A stretch of DNA of 43,731 bases, taken from positions 1-43,731 of the forward strand of contig JAFZBM010000048.1 of the NCBI GenBank assembly GCA_017561765.1, in the 5' to 3' direction. The notes under the pieces were generated by a model, which saw only the letters and a program-made list of their open reading frames with translations, ran no database searches and was not told where the DNA came from. A program made the position numbers and the translations under genes. This DNA comes from Bacteroidales bacterium (GTDB taxonomy: Bacteria > Bacteroidota > Bacteroidia > Bacteroidales > UBA932). Positions 15,947 through 24,338 of this stretch are shown piece by piece. Within the stretch, counting starts at the first letter, position 1. Every line of letters starts with the position of its first letter.

Positions 15947-16512
15947 CTCCCGGAAAGGATTATTATCCTGAGACCGTCGTCCGCGGTTCTCAGGATTTTT
16001 TTCATCAGGGGCTTGTCAAGTGCCACGCAGCCGCCCGTCCAGGCTTTTGCGCCCTTGCAGTGAATGAAGATGGCAGAGCCAAGAGGCCATTCCCCGGCGG
16101 CATTGTAATCTGTTTCAAGTCCATAATCGTATTCGGGACTCAGTTCCCACATCCTTTCGCCACCACAAACGGGTGCATCCGGGTCGGTCTTGACTATGCG
16201 GTTGTAATATTGGCCCTCCTCGTCGCAGGCAAAGGTTCCGGGCACGACCAGCAGATACTGGAGGGCGCAACCGGGATCGGGCAGAATGCCGAAGGCCCGC
16301 ATCGGCCGCAGTTCGCCCAGCGGCGTTTTGGCATCGCCTTCGCGCGCTTTTCCCACACCGTTCTTTCCGATATAAGCGTCGCATCGGCCGCGCAGCCTCC
16401 AGCCACCGTGCCCTCTTACATAGTACCTTGCCTTGGCTTCACTCCCGCCGGTATGCTCCACAAGCAGCAGTTGCCGCACTTCATTATTGACAGAACCCCA
16501 GTCCATCTTCAT
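15934..16512 (-). CDS. L,D-transpeptidase-fold (YkuD) protein
   Basis: A 192-residue protein of the YkuD/L,D-transpeptidase family, whose members cross-link peptidoglycan or attach lipoproteins using a catalytic Cys. The active-site motif is visible as IFIHCKG (His about 158) followed by WTGGCVAL (Cys about 169), and KTPLGELRPMRAFG matches the upstream TPxG element. No signal peptide or membrane helix is seen at the N-terminus (MKMDWGSVNNEVRQ), which is odd for a periplasmic enzyme. Its start overlaps the FecCD permease stop by 4 nt, and its end overlaps the convergent FAD oxidoreductase by 13 nt. Last gene of the rny operon. Confidence 0.85.
   Translation of the reverse strand: MKMDWGSVNNEVRQLLLVEHTGGSEAKARYYVRGHGGWRLRGRCDAYIGKNGVGKAREGDAKTPLGELRPMRAFGILPDPGCALQYLLVVPGTFACDEEGQYYNRIVKTDPDAPVCGGERMWELSPEYDYGLETDYNAAGEWPLGSAIFIHCKGAKAWTGGCVALDKPLMKKILRTADDGLRIIILSGSYPR
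15965..16002 (+). terminator. Rho-independent terminator of the FAD oxidoreductase gene
   Basis: ATCCTGAGACCG (15965-15976) pairs with CGG-T-TCTCAGGAT (15984-15996, one bulged T) and runs into seven T residues (15996-16002), 18 nt after the stop at 15946. It lies inside the 3' coding region of the convergent L,D-transpeptidase gene. Confidence 0.75.
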
Positions 16513-17297
16513 TTCTTTATAAAGAGTATTGCCATCAGCGGCAACGCAATTATTGCCATTGTAGCGCTGATTGGCAGGTAGATACCGAAGTTTGCGTACT
16601 GAACCACCAGATATGTGATCAGAAGCAGCCCGATTCCCATTGCTGAAGATATGATGTAATGCTTACGAATATCGGTTTGCCTGCAGACGATACGGCTGAG
16701 ATTCGGCACTCCCAGGGAAATGAAACCTATGGGGCCGCAAATGCTTACTGCGCTGGTAACCAGGAACATGATTGCCAGGAGGCTTAGCGCCTTATGAATG
16801 CTGCTCAGTTCAATTTCGCCCTTGAAATGCCTGGTGAGTTTTCCGCTGTCAACCAATGCAGCAGTCAGTCCTATCGCGAACAGGCAGAGCGAGAACACGA
16901 TATCCCATGTGGTAACGCCCTCGAGCCGGAAGTTGGCGGCGCCCCACAGATAGTACTGCTTGAGCAGATCCCCGTTCGGTGCATTAGTTACCACGATGGT
17001 GCCCATAGAGCCGATAAAGGTTCCAAACAGGATACCGAAGGTAATAAGGCTCTGGGTGTTCACCTTCAGGGTAACCAAAAAGCAAATCAGGGTACAGATA
17101 AGGGTGCAGATAAAACTGCCTACGGTCAGCGAACACCAGCCCGACATGGTCGCAGCGGCGGCACCGAGGCAGGCGGCGCTACCCAGGCCGAGCGAATACA
17201 CATCGCCCAGCTGGTTGCGCCACAAATACTGCATCTGGATGCCGCCTACGGGAAGGGCGATGCCTGAAATCAGGACATAAAGCAAACTCAGAAGCAT
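16509..17297 (-). CDS. Orphan FecCD-type ABC permease lacking the first transmembrane region
   Basis: Permease subunit of the BtuC/FecCD family (import of siderophores, haem or cobalamin). The 262-residue product aligns from the second helix onward: ALPVGGIQMQYLWRNQLGDVYSLGLGSAA corresponds to the family ALALSGxxxQxLxRNPLAxPxxLGxxxGA, and GPIGFISLGVPNLSRI to the C-terminal GPIxFIGLxxPHxxR. The usual N-terminal helix and its RLPR segment (about 60-70 residues) are absent. The start cannot be moved upstream because the rny stop codon TAG directly precedes the ATG in the same frame. No ATPase or binding protein is nearby. Its partners may be encoded elsewhere, or it may have another role; the family is clear, the function is not. 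Confidence 0.85.
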   Translation of the reverse strand: MLLSLLYVLISGIALPVGGIQMQYLWRNQLGDVYSLGLGSAACLGAAAATMSGWCSLTVGSFICTLICTLICFLVTLKVNTQSLITFGILFGTFIGSMGTIVVTNAPNGDLLKQYYLWGAANFRLEGVTTWDIVFSLCLFAIGLTAALVDSGKLTRHFKGEIELSSIHKALSLLAIMFLVTSAVSICGPIGFISLGVPNLSRIVCRQTDIRKHYIISSAMGIGLLLITYLVVQYANFGIYLPISATMAIIALPLMAILFIKK

Positions 17298-18836
17298 CTA
17301 TTTCGCAATAGCGACGCTGCGGGTTTCGCGGATAACGGTTATCTTTACCTGTCCGGGATAGGTCATCTCGTCCTGGATACGCTGGGCGATGTCGGTGGAG
17401 AGACGTGCGGCCTGCTCGTCGGACACTTCGTCGGCGCCCACTATCACACGCAGCTCGCGGCCGGCCTGGATAGCGTAGGACTTGGTAACGCCGGGATAAG
17501 ATGCGGCAAGGTCTTCCATACCCTTGAGGCGCTTGATGTAAGACTCGATAACTTCGCGGCGGGCACCGGGACGGGCACCGGAAATGGCATCCCCAACAAG
17601 CACCAGAGGAGCGTAGATAGTAGTCATTTCCATTTCCTCATGGTGGGCCCCGATACAGTTCACGATTTCAGGACGCTCCTTGTACTGTTCCGCCAGACGG
17701 GCACCGAGAAGGGCGTGAGGCAGTTCGGGTTCATCTTCCGAAACCTTGCCTATATCATGGAGCAGACCGGCGCGCTTTGCGACCTTGGGATTGAGTCCGA
17801 GTTCGGAAGCCATTATGGCACAGATGTTCGCCACTTCGCGGGAGTGCTGCAGAAGGTTCTGTCCGTAAGAACTGCGGTACTTCATGCGGCCTATCATGCG
17901 CACGAGCTCCAGGTTGAGTCCGTGTATGCCGAGGTCGATGCAGGTGCGCTTGCCGGTTTCGAGAATCTCTTCCTCGAGCTGCTTGCTCACCTTGGCCACG
18001 ACTTCTTCGATACGTGCCGGGTGGATACGTCCGTCTATAACAAGCTGGTGGAGAGACAGGCGCGCAACCTCGCGGCGGACAGGATCGAAAGCGCTGATCA
18101 AGATGGCGTCGGGAGTATCGTCAACCACGATTTCAACTCCGGTTGCCGCTTCGAGGGCGCGGATGTTTCGGCCCTCGCGGCCTATTATACGGCCCTTGAC
18201 CTCATCGTTGTCGATAGGGAAAGTGGTCACGGCATTCTCGATCGCGGTCTCGGTTGCAGTACGCTGTATCGTATTGATAACAATGCGCTTGGCTTCCTTG
18301 GCGGCGTTCAGCCTGGCCTCGTCCATAGTCTCGTTGATGTAGGCCTGAGCCTCGGTACGGGCCTCCGCCTTCATGTTCTCGACAAGCATGTTCTTGGCTT
18401 CCTGTGCGCTCATTCCGGCGATGGTTTCCAACTGGCGGTTGGCCTGGGCGCGGAGTTGCTCCGCCTCTTCCATCTTGGACTCGAGGACCGCCTTCTGGGC
18501 GTTCACCTGACCGCGCTGGGAATCAAGGTCATGCTGGCGCTTGTTAAGTTCTGCCGCCTGTTCCTTGAGTTGCAGTTCGCGTGACTTGATGTTGTTCTCG
18601 CGCTCGCGAAGATCGTTGTTGCGCTGGCTGACTTTCTGGTCGTGCTCGCTCTTGAGCTGGAGGAATCTCTCTTTTGCCTGAAGAATTTTCTGCTGTTTGA
18701 TGTTCTCCCCTTCAAGTTCCGCCTTTTCGATGATTGCGGCCGCCCTGCCTTTTGCCGAGGCCCGGCTCACCGCTATATAAATTGCCAGGGCAATGATTGC
18801 TCCGACAATGGCTGCTAGGATATAGTACAAAAACAT
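17298..18836 (-). CDS. rny: Ribonuclease Y
   Basis: Membrane-anchored endoribonuclease initiating mRNA decay. The 512-residue product shows the complete family layout: an N-terminal transmembrane helix (1-23), a long coiled coil (about 30-180), a KH RNA-binding domain with [10 protein letters not shown] (215-224) and an HD domain with the metal-binding His360-Asp361 in LLHDIGK. The ATG at 18834-18836 follows a good promoter by about 20 nt. It is first in an operon with the FecCD permease and the L,D-transpeptidase. zapA, which I recall as its neighbour in many Bacteroidota, is here about 10 kb away across a plus-strand uptake locus. Confidence 0.97.
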   Translation of the reverse strand: MFLYYILAAIVGAIIALAIYIAVSRASAKGRAAAIIEKAELEGENIKQQKILQAKERFLQLKSEHDQKVSQRNNDLRERENNIKSRELQLKEQAAELNKRQHDLDSQRGQVNAQKAVLESKMEEAEQLRAQANRQLETIAGMSAQEAKNMLVENMKAEARTEAQAYINETMDEARLNAAKEAKRIVINTIQRTATETAIENAVTTFPIDNDEVKGRIIGREGRNIRALEAATGVEIVVDDTPDAILISAFDPVRREVARLSLHQLVIDGRIHPARIEEVVAKVSKQLEEEILETGKRTCIDLGIHGLNLELVRMIGRMKYRSSYGQNLLQHSREVANICAIMASELGLNPKVAKRAGLLHDIGKVSEDEPELPHALLGARLAEQYKERPEIVNCIGAHHEEMEMTTIYAPLVLVGDAISGARPGARREVIESYIKRLKGMEDLAASYPGVTKSYAIQAGRELRVIVGADEVSDEQAARLSTDIAQRIQDEMTYPGQVKITVIRETRSVAIAK

Positions 18837-18857
18837 ATATATATAGTTTAAAACTTA

Positions 18858-18889
18858 CAAAGTTAATGAATTTTCATGGAAATCCACAA
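18858..18889 (-). promoter_or_regulatory. Promoter of the rny operon
   Basis: On the minus strand TTG (18889-18887), 21 nt, then TAACTTTG (18865-18858), an exact -7 match, 21 nt before the rny ATG. Confidence 0.65.
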
Positions 18890-18922
18890 TAGCGAATCGC
18901 AAAAATAATCATTTCCCGCCGG

Positions 18923-18953
18923 TTGTTTTTTAGCTTATGAATTGCTATCTTTA
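18923..18953 (+). promoter_or_regulatory. Promoter of the phosphoesterase-SusCD operon
   Basis: TTG (18923-18925), 20 nt, then TATCTTTA (18946-18953), one base from TAnnTTTG, 26 nt before the ATG at 18980. No direct or inverted repeat that would suggest an operator is evident nearby. Confidence 0.5.
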
Positions 18954-18979
18954 CAATTTGAATTATAACACTAAAAACA

Positions 18980-20944
18980 ATGAGAAACACGATTGTCTTC
19001 CTTTCAATCCTTGCTTTTTGCGCCTGCGGCTTTCTGGCCGTATCATGCGGAGGCAATGTCGAACCGGAGAATCCAGATAACAAAATAATCGCCACCAACG
19101 TATCTGTCCCGTCACCAGTCGAGGTCGAAGAAGGCGCCACATTGATAATTAAACTGAAGGGAAAAACCAATATCAGGGAAGACGACAGCATAGTGCTCCG
19201 ATCCTCCTCCAACACGGATTACATTTGTCCCATCGTTTATGTCGAGGACAGCTATCAACTTGAGTTCAAACCCGTTGAAGGAGTCACAAGCGGCTATTAC
19301 AAAGTTTATGTACGCCGCAACGACACGAATTACTATGTCGGCACCATGGATCTTACGTTTCTCAAGGCTCTCGTTATAGAGCCTGAAGAAGGCACGAATG
19401 TCTACGGCATAGTCCAGTGCGACGGCAAAGGCGTGGAGGGCGTACTCATTTCCGACGGCGAGGTTTTCGTCAAGACCAATTCCGACGGAATATACCAGAT
19501 GAAGTCGTCCAAGAGGTGGCAGTATGTATTCATGGTGCTGCCCTCCGGATATGAAGCTCCGACCCAGGGCGTACTGCCGCAGATTCATGCGACCATTTCT
19601 TCCGACATCAACAAAGCTGACCGCAAGGATTTTGAGCTCATCAAGGCGGACAACGACAACTTCACTCTCTTCGTGTGCGGGGACATGCATCTCGCGAACC
19701 GCACCAACGACATCAAGCAGTTCAACGCGTTTTCCAAAACGCTGAACGAAGCCATCAGCGGAGCATCCGGCAAAAGCTATGTCATAACTCTCGGAGACAT
19801 GACCTGGGATCTGTACTGGTACAGCAACAGCTACCAGTTCCCACAGTACCTGGCCACGGCAAACAGCAATTTCCGGAACATTGCCTTCTTCCACACGATG
19901 GGCAACCACGACAACGACATGAATTCCGTGGGTGACTTCAACAAGGCGTTCCGGTACACGCGTGACATCGCGCCCACTTTCTATTCTTTCAACCTGGGCA
20001 AGATTCACTTCATCGTGATGGACAATATCGACTACAACGACGTAGGTACGGGTTCAGACCTCCGCAGCCAGTACAAGCGCAACTATACGGCTGAGCAGAT
20101 GGAGTGGCTCGCAAAAGATCTTTCTTATGTCGACAAGTCGACTCCGGTGTTCATCACCTCCCACGCCCCCATCTCCTACCCTTCCGGAGCCACCGGCTGG
20201 AGCAACGATTATCTCAACGGCGCCAACTCGTCCGGTGAGGCCAACCTGGCGGAGTTCATTTCCGCCGTGTACGGATACGATGTACATTTCCTCAGCGGGC
20301 ACACCCACAACATATTCAACCGAAAGCACTCCGATAAACTCAGCGAGCACAATCAGGGAGCAGTCTGCGCCTCCTGGTGGTGGTCGGGTTACCTCACCGA
20401 GGGCATACACCTGTCCCAGGACGGAGCTCCCGGAGGATTCGGGATATGGAAATTCAACGGCACTTCATTCACGCAGAGTTTCCGCGCCGCCGGCCACGAC
20501 GACAGTTATCAGTTCCGCGCCTATGACATAAACAAGGTCAAGGAAGTCATCACAAGTTCCCTCGGCGGCAACCACAAGGACTTTACCAAGTATTCCTCGG
20601 CCATGCAGTCCTACCCAGCCAACACCATCCTAATAAATGTGTGGGACTATGACCAGAACTGGAAAGTAACCGTCAAGGAGAACGGGACGGATCTGAAAGT
20701 GACGCCCGTCACCGCCTACGATCCGCTGCATATAGTGGCGCTGAGCGCCCCGCGCTGCTCAAGTTCCGGCGCCAATTCCACGCCCAGCTTCCTTACCAGT
20801 TCATGGTGCCATTTCTTCACAGCCACTGCAAGCTCGGCATCTTCGACCGTCACAGTGTCGGTAACTGACCGGAACGGGCGCACATACACCGAAACCATGA
20901 AGCGCCCCAAGGCCTTCGTAACAAGCGAATACAAAAACCAATAA
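18980..20944 (+). CDS. Secreted calcineurin-like phosphoesterase lipoprotein with N- and C-terminal accessory domains
   Basis: A 654-residue lipoprotein (signal ending VSC, Cys23) with a central binuclear metallophosphoesterase core. All core motifs are present: GDMH (234-237), GDMTWD (272-277), GNHDND (308-313), SHAP (394-397) and GHTHN (440-444). About 200 residues of beta-rich sequence, including a carboxypeptidase-regulatory-like segment (VYGIVQCDGKGVEGV), precede the core, and about 150 residues follow it, matching the MetallophosN/MetallophosC arrangement seen in Bacteroidota. It probably removes phosphate from an extracellular phosphomono- or diester at the cell surface. It is first in the operon, 42 nt before SusC, so it likely prepares the ligand for that transporter. 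The substrate is unknown. Confidence 0.92.
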   Translation: MRNTIVFLSILAFCACGFLAVSCGGNVEPENPDNKIIATNVSVPSPVEVEEGATLIIKLKGKTNIREDDSIVLRSSSNTDYICPIVYVEDSYQLEFKPVEGVTSGYYKVYVRRNDTNYYVGTMDLTFLKALVIEPEEGTNVYGIVQCDGKGVEGVLISDGEVFVKTNSDGIYQMKSSKRWQYVFMVLPSGYEAPTQGVLPQIHATISSDINKADRKDFELIKADNDNFTLFVCGDMHLANRTNDIKQFNAFSKTLNEAISGASGKSYVITLGDMTWDLYWYSNSYQFPQYLATANSNFRNIAFFHTMGNHDNDMNSVGDFNKAFRYTRDIAPTFYSFNLGKIHFIVMDNIDYNDVGTGSDLRSQYKRNYTAEQMEWLAKDLSYVDKSTPVFITSHAPISYPSGATGWSNDYLNGANSSGEANLAEFISAVYGYDVHFLSGHTHNIFNRKHSDKLSEHNQGAVCASWWWSGYLTEGIHLSQDGAPGGFGIWKFNGTSFTQSFRAAGHDDSYQFRAYDINKVKEVITSSLGGNHKDFTKYSSAMQSYPANTILINVWDYDQNWKVTVKENGTDLKVTPVTAYDPLHIVALSAPRCSSSGANSTPSFLTSSWCHFFTATASSASSTVTVSVTDRNGRTYTETMKRPKAFVTSEYKNQ

Positions 20945-20986
20945 TCATTTATCACATTTCTAACTAACCTGTTAACCAAAAGCATT

Positions 20987-23900
20987 ATGAGAATTCTCAA
21001 AGTTGTTGCCGTACCGGCTCTACTTCTGCTTGCAAGCATAGGCTTGTCGGCGCAGAGCCATACGGTGTCCGGGAAGGTGTTCGACGCCCAGCAGCAACCG
21101 CTGCCCGGCGTTGGCGTCGTCCAGGAGGGAACGACAAACGGGACTGTCACGAATGCGGACGGAAGCTATTCACTCAAAGTTCCCGCCCGCGATGTTACTC
21201 TTGTATTTTCCAGCCTGGGCTATGCTTCCCAAAGCATAAGCGTCCCGGCGGGACAAGATGTCCTGAATGTCAGCATGGCAGATGACGACATGTTGCTTGA
21301 AGAGACTGTCGTCATAGGCTACGGTACCCAGAAGAAAGTCAATTTGACCGGAGCCGTAACCGCCGTGGAAGCCAAGGAGCTGGAGAACCGTTCAGCGCAT
21401 TCCCTGTCCACGATGTTGCAGGGTTCGGTACCCGGCCTCAACATCACCACTTCTTCGGGTAATCCGGGATCCACCGGTTCACTCAACATCCGAGGTTATA
21501 CTTCCATCAACGGGGCATCCCCGCTGGTACTCGTCGACGGCGCCGTGGGTGACATCAACCGCGTCAACCCCAACGATGTCGCATCAATCTCCGTCATCAA
21601 GGACGCAGCCGCAGCCGCCGTGTACGGTGCCCGCGCCGCATTCGGCGTCATTTTGGTGACTACCAAACAAGGTAGCGACACTTCCGGCAAAGCCACCGTC
21701 CGTTACAGCGGCCGTATAGGCTGGGAAGAGCCGACGACGTCAACAGACTATGAAACCACTGGCTACTGGTCCGTGTACACCATAAACAAATTCCGTATGG
21801 CCTCCGAAGGTTCCAACTACATACTTTACAACGATGAAGATATGATGGAACTGCTGGCCCGCGTAAATGACAAGACGGAGAATCCCGAACGTCCGTGGAT
21901 GGTGCGCAAGACAATAAACGGCAAAGACCAGTGGCGTTATTACGCAAACACCGACTGGTGGCATGAACTTTACAACGACCAGCACCCGGTGCAGCAGCAC
22001 AACATCTCCTTGTCCGGCGGCAACAAGAGCGTCCGCTACTTCCTTTCCGGCGGCTTCGACCAGCAGACCGGCATTATCAAGCAAAGGCCCGACGTGTTCC
22101 ACAAAATCAATCTCCGTTCGAAGATCGATTTCGACATGAACAAGTATATGCGCCTGAGCAACAACACGGCATTCTACAACTCATTGTACGATTACATCGG
22201 TGTCGACAACACGGAGAATGCCATTGCATACAGTGCTGCTCATGCTCTCCCCTGCTTCCCTCTCAAGAACCCCGACGGAAGCTGGATCTACCTGCCCGCC
22301 GACGGCGTGCTCAACGGTTCCTATGCCGTAGGTAACGGCCGTCACATCGTATTCGGCGAAGGCAAGGATACCAACCTTACCAGGCGTACCGAATTCAGCA
22401 ACACGACCGAGCTGAAGATTACGCCGGTCAAGCAATTCACATTGACCGCCAATTTCACCTACAGGTTCAGGGCCAACCGCGACACAGCACGCCGCGTCAA
22501 GCTGCCTTACCGCAAGTATCCTGATTCAGAGATAGAATACTACGATCAGGGTGCCGGCCTGGACCATCTCACCGAAGATATCTCCGTATCGAATTACTAC
22601 AATGCCAATGTCTACGGCACATATGAGAACACTTTCGGGAGCTCTCATCATGTAACCCTGATGGCCGGTGGCAACTACGAAACTTTTGATTCCAAGACAG
22701 TTGCGGGCGAGGGACAGCACCTCTTGAGCGAAACCCTCAGCGACTTCGACCTGGTAGGTGCCGCAGATGACGGTTCCACCATGATGTCGGTCAGCGGAGG
22801 ACAGAGCGAATATGCCCTGCTCGGATTCTTCGGCCGTGCAAACTACGACTACAAAGGTCGTTACCTCTTCGAGGTCTCCGGCCGCTATGACGGCACGTCC
22901 CGTTTTGCTCCCGGACACCGCTGGGGCTTCTTCCCTTCCGCTTCCGCAGGATGGCGTATATCCGAAGAGCCCTTCTTCAAGCCCCTCAAAGCTACGGTAA
23001 ACAACCTTAAACTCAGGGCTTCCTTCGGTACCCTCGGCAACCAGGCCGTGAGCAATTACCTGTACATCCGTACTATCAATCCTCACGATTTCAAGACCTT
23101 CAGTTTCGGCGAGTCCACTTCCGTGGCAAAATACACCAACGTATCCGCCCCTAATGCGGGCGACCTCACCTGGGAGACTTCCGAGCAGTGGAACCTCGGT
23201 CTGGATGCAGCGTTGTTCAACAACCGTCTCGAGTTCACGGGCGAAGCATACATCCGTGATACCAAGAACATGCTCACCGACGGTATTGCCCTGCCCAACG
23301 TATACGGAGCAGATCCGCCCAAGCAGAATACTGCCGACTTGCGCACCCAGGGTCTCGAATTCTCGCTCAGCTGGCGTGACACATTCAATCTATGGGGAGC
23401 ACCGTTCGGATACAGCCTCCGGGGCACCCTGAGCACTTACGACTCATGGATCACCAAGTATGCCAACGAGGAAAAGACTTTTGCAAAAGACTACTACGTA
23501 GGTATGCATCTGGGTGAAATCTGGGGATTTGTCGCTGACGACCTGTTCCAGACAGATGAAGAAGCGGCCGAATACTCCAACCAGGTCAATCTCGCCTATG
23601 TGGGCGGAAAACTTCCCGGCGGCGTATGGAAAGCCGGTGACCTGAAATATATCGACATAGGTGGAAAAGTCACGCTCGATGAAGACGGGAACGTCATCTC
23701 TGACGAGCCGGACGGCATTATCGGCATTGGCGGCAACTCCGTGGACAATCCCGGCGACCGCAAAATCATAGGCAACTCCCTGCCCCGTCTGTCATATGGT
23801 CTTACCCTGGGAGCCGACTACAGGGGATTCGACTTCTCAATCTTCTTCCAGGGAACCGGTAACCATTATTGGTATCCTGATTATCGTTCATTCGCGTTCT

Positions 23901-24310
23901 GGGGGCCTTTCTCCCAGCCTATGACTTCATACCTGCCCAAGGATTTCCTGGATCAGTGCTGGGACTATGACAATACCGACGCATATTTCCCCAGGGCCGT
24001 CGCATATCTTGCGTACAACGGCAAGGGACAGCTTCGCAATGCCAATACCCGCTATCTCCAGAATATCCGTTACCTGCGCCTGAAGAACATTTCGTTCGGT
24101 TATACTATACCGCAAAAAGCGACCCGCGTTGTCGGACTCGACAAAGTGCGCGTCTATTTCAGCGGTGAAAACCTCTACTACTGGTCTCCTTTGAAAGAGC
24201 ATTCGATTTATGTGGATCCCGAAGGAGCGTTCAACCGCGACGGCAGCTACAACAGGGCCTTCTACCCCTGGCAGAAGTCCTTCATGTTCGGTGTTGACAT
24301 TACATTCTGA
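20987..24310 (+). CDS. SusC/RagA-family TonB-dependent outer-membrane transporter
   Basis: A 1107-residue outer-membrane importer powered by TonB-ExbBD. A signal peptide (cleaved near LSAQS) is followed by a carboxypeptidase-regulatory-like domain (VSGKVFDAQQQPLPGV, about 27-100), the SusC plug with the signature ETVVIGYGTQKKVNLTGAV (about 106-124) and LNIRGYTSINGASPLVLVDG (about 166-185), then the 22-strand barrel ending with Phe (VDITF). No N-terminal STN domain is seen, so it is not expected to signal to an anti-sigma factor. It pairs with the SusD lipoprotein 28 nt downstream to form a lidded import complex. Confidence 0.97.
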   Translation: MRILKVVAVPALLLLASIGLSAQSHTVSGKVFDAQQQPLPGVGVVQEGTTNGTVTNADGSYSLKVPARDVTLVFSSLGYASQSISVPAGQDVLNVSMADDDMLLEETVVIGYGTQKKVNLTGAVTAVEAKELENRSAHSLSTMLQGSVPGLNITTSSGNPGSTGSLNIRGYTSINGASPLVLVDGAVGDINRVNPNDVASISVIKDAAAAAVYGARAAFGVILVTTKQGSDTSGKATVRYSGRIGWEEPTTSTDYETTGYWSVYTINKFRMASEGSNYILYNDEDMMELLARVNDKTENPERPWMVRKTINGKDQWRYYANTDWWHELYNDQHPVQQHNISLSGGNKSVRYFLSGGFDQQTGIIKQRPDVFHKINLRSKIDFDMNKYMRLSNNTAFYNSLYDYIGVDNTENAIAYSAAHALPCFPLKNPDGSWIYLPADGVLNGSYAVGNGRHIVFGEGKDTNLTRRTEFSNTTELKITPVKQFTLTANFTYRFRANRDTARRVKLPYRKYPDSEIEYYDQGAGLDHLTEDISVSNYYNANVYGTYENTFGSSHHVTLMAGGNYETFDSKTVAGEGQHLLSETLSDFDLVGAADDGSTMMSVSGGQSEYALLGFFGRANYDYKGRYLFEVSGRYDGTSRFAPGHRWGFFPSASAGWRISEEPFFKPLKATVNNLKLRASFGTLGNQAVSNYLYIRTINPHDFKTFSFGESTSVAKYTNVSAPNAGDLTWETSEQWNLGLDAALFNNRLEFTGEAYIRDTKNMLTDGIALPNVYGADPPKQNTADLRTQGLEFSLSWRDTFNLWGAPFGYSLRGTLSTYDSWITKYANEEKTFAKDYYVGMHLGEIWGFVADDLFQTDEEAAEYSNQVNLAYVGGKLPGGVWKAGDLKYIDIGGKVTLDEDGNVISDEPDGIIGIGGNSVDNPGDRKIIGNSLPRLSYGLTLGADYRGFDFSIFFQGTGNHYWYPDYRSFAFWGPFSQPMTSYLPKDFLDQCWDYDNTDAYFPRAVAYLAYNGKGQLRNANTRYLQNIRYLRLKNISFGYTIPQKATRVVGLDKVRVYFSGENLYYWSPLKEHSIYVDPEGAFNRDGSYNRAFYPWQKSFMFGVDITF

Positions 24311-24338
24311 TGCGTGAAACCGATAAACGATTAATGAT

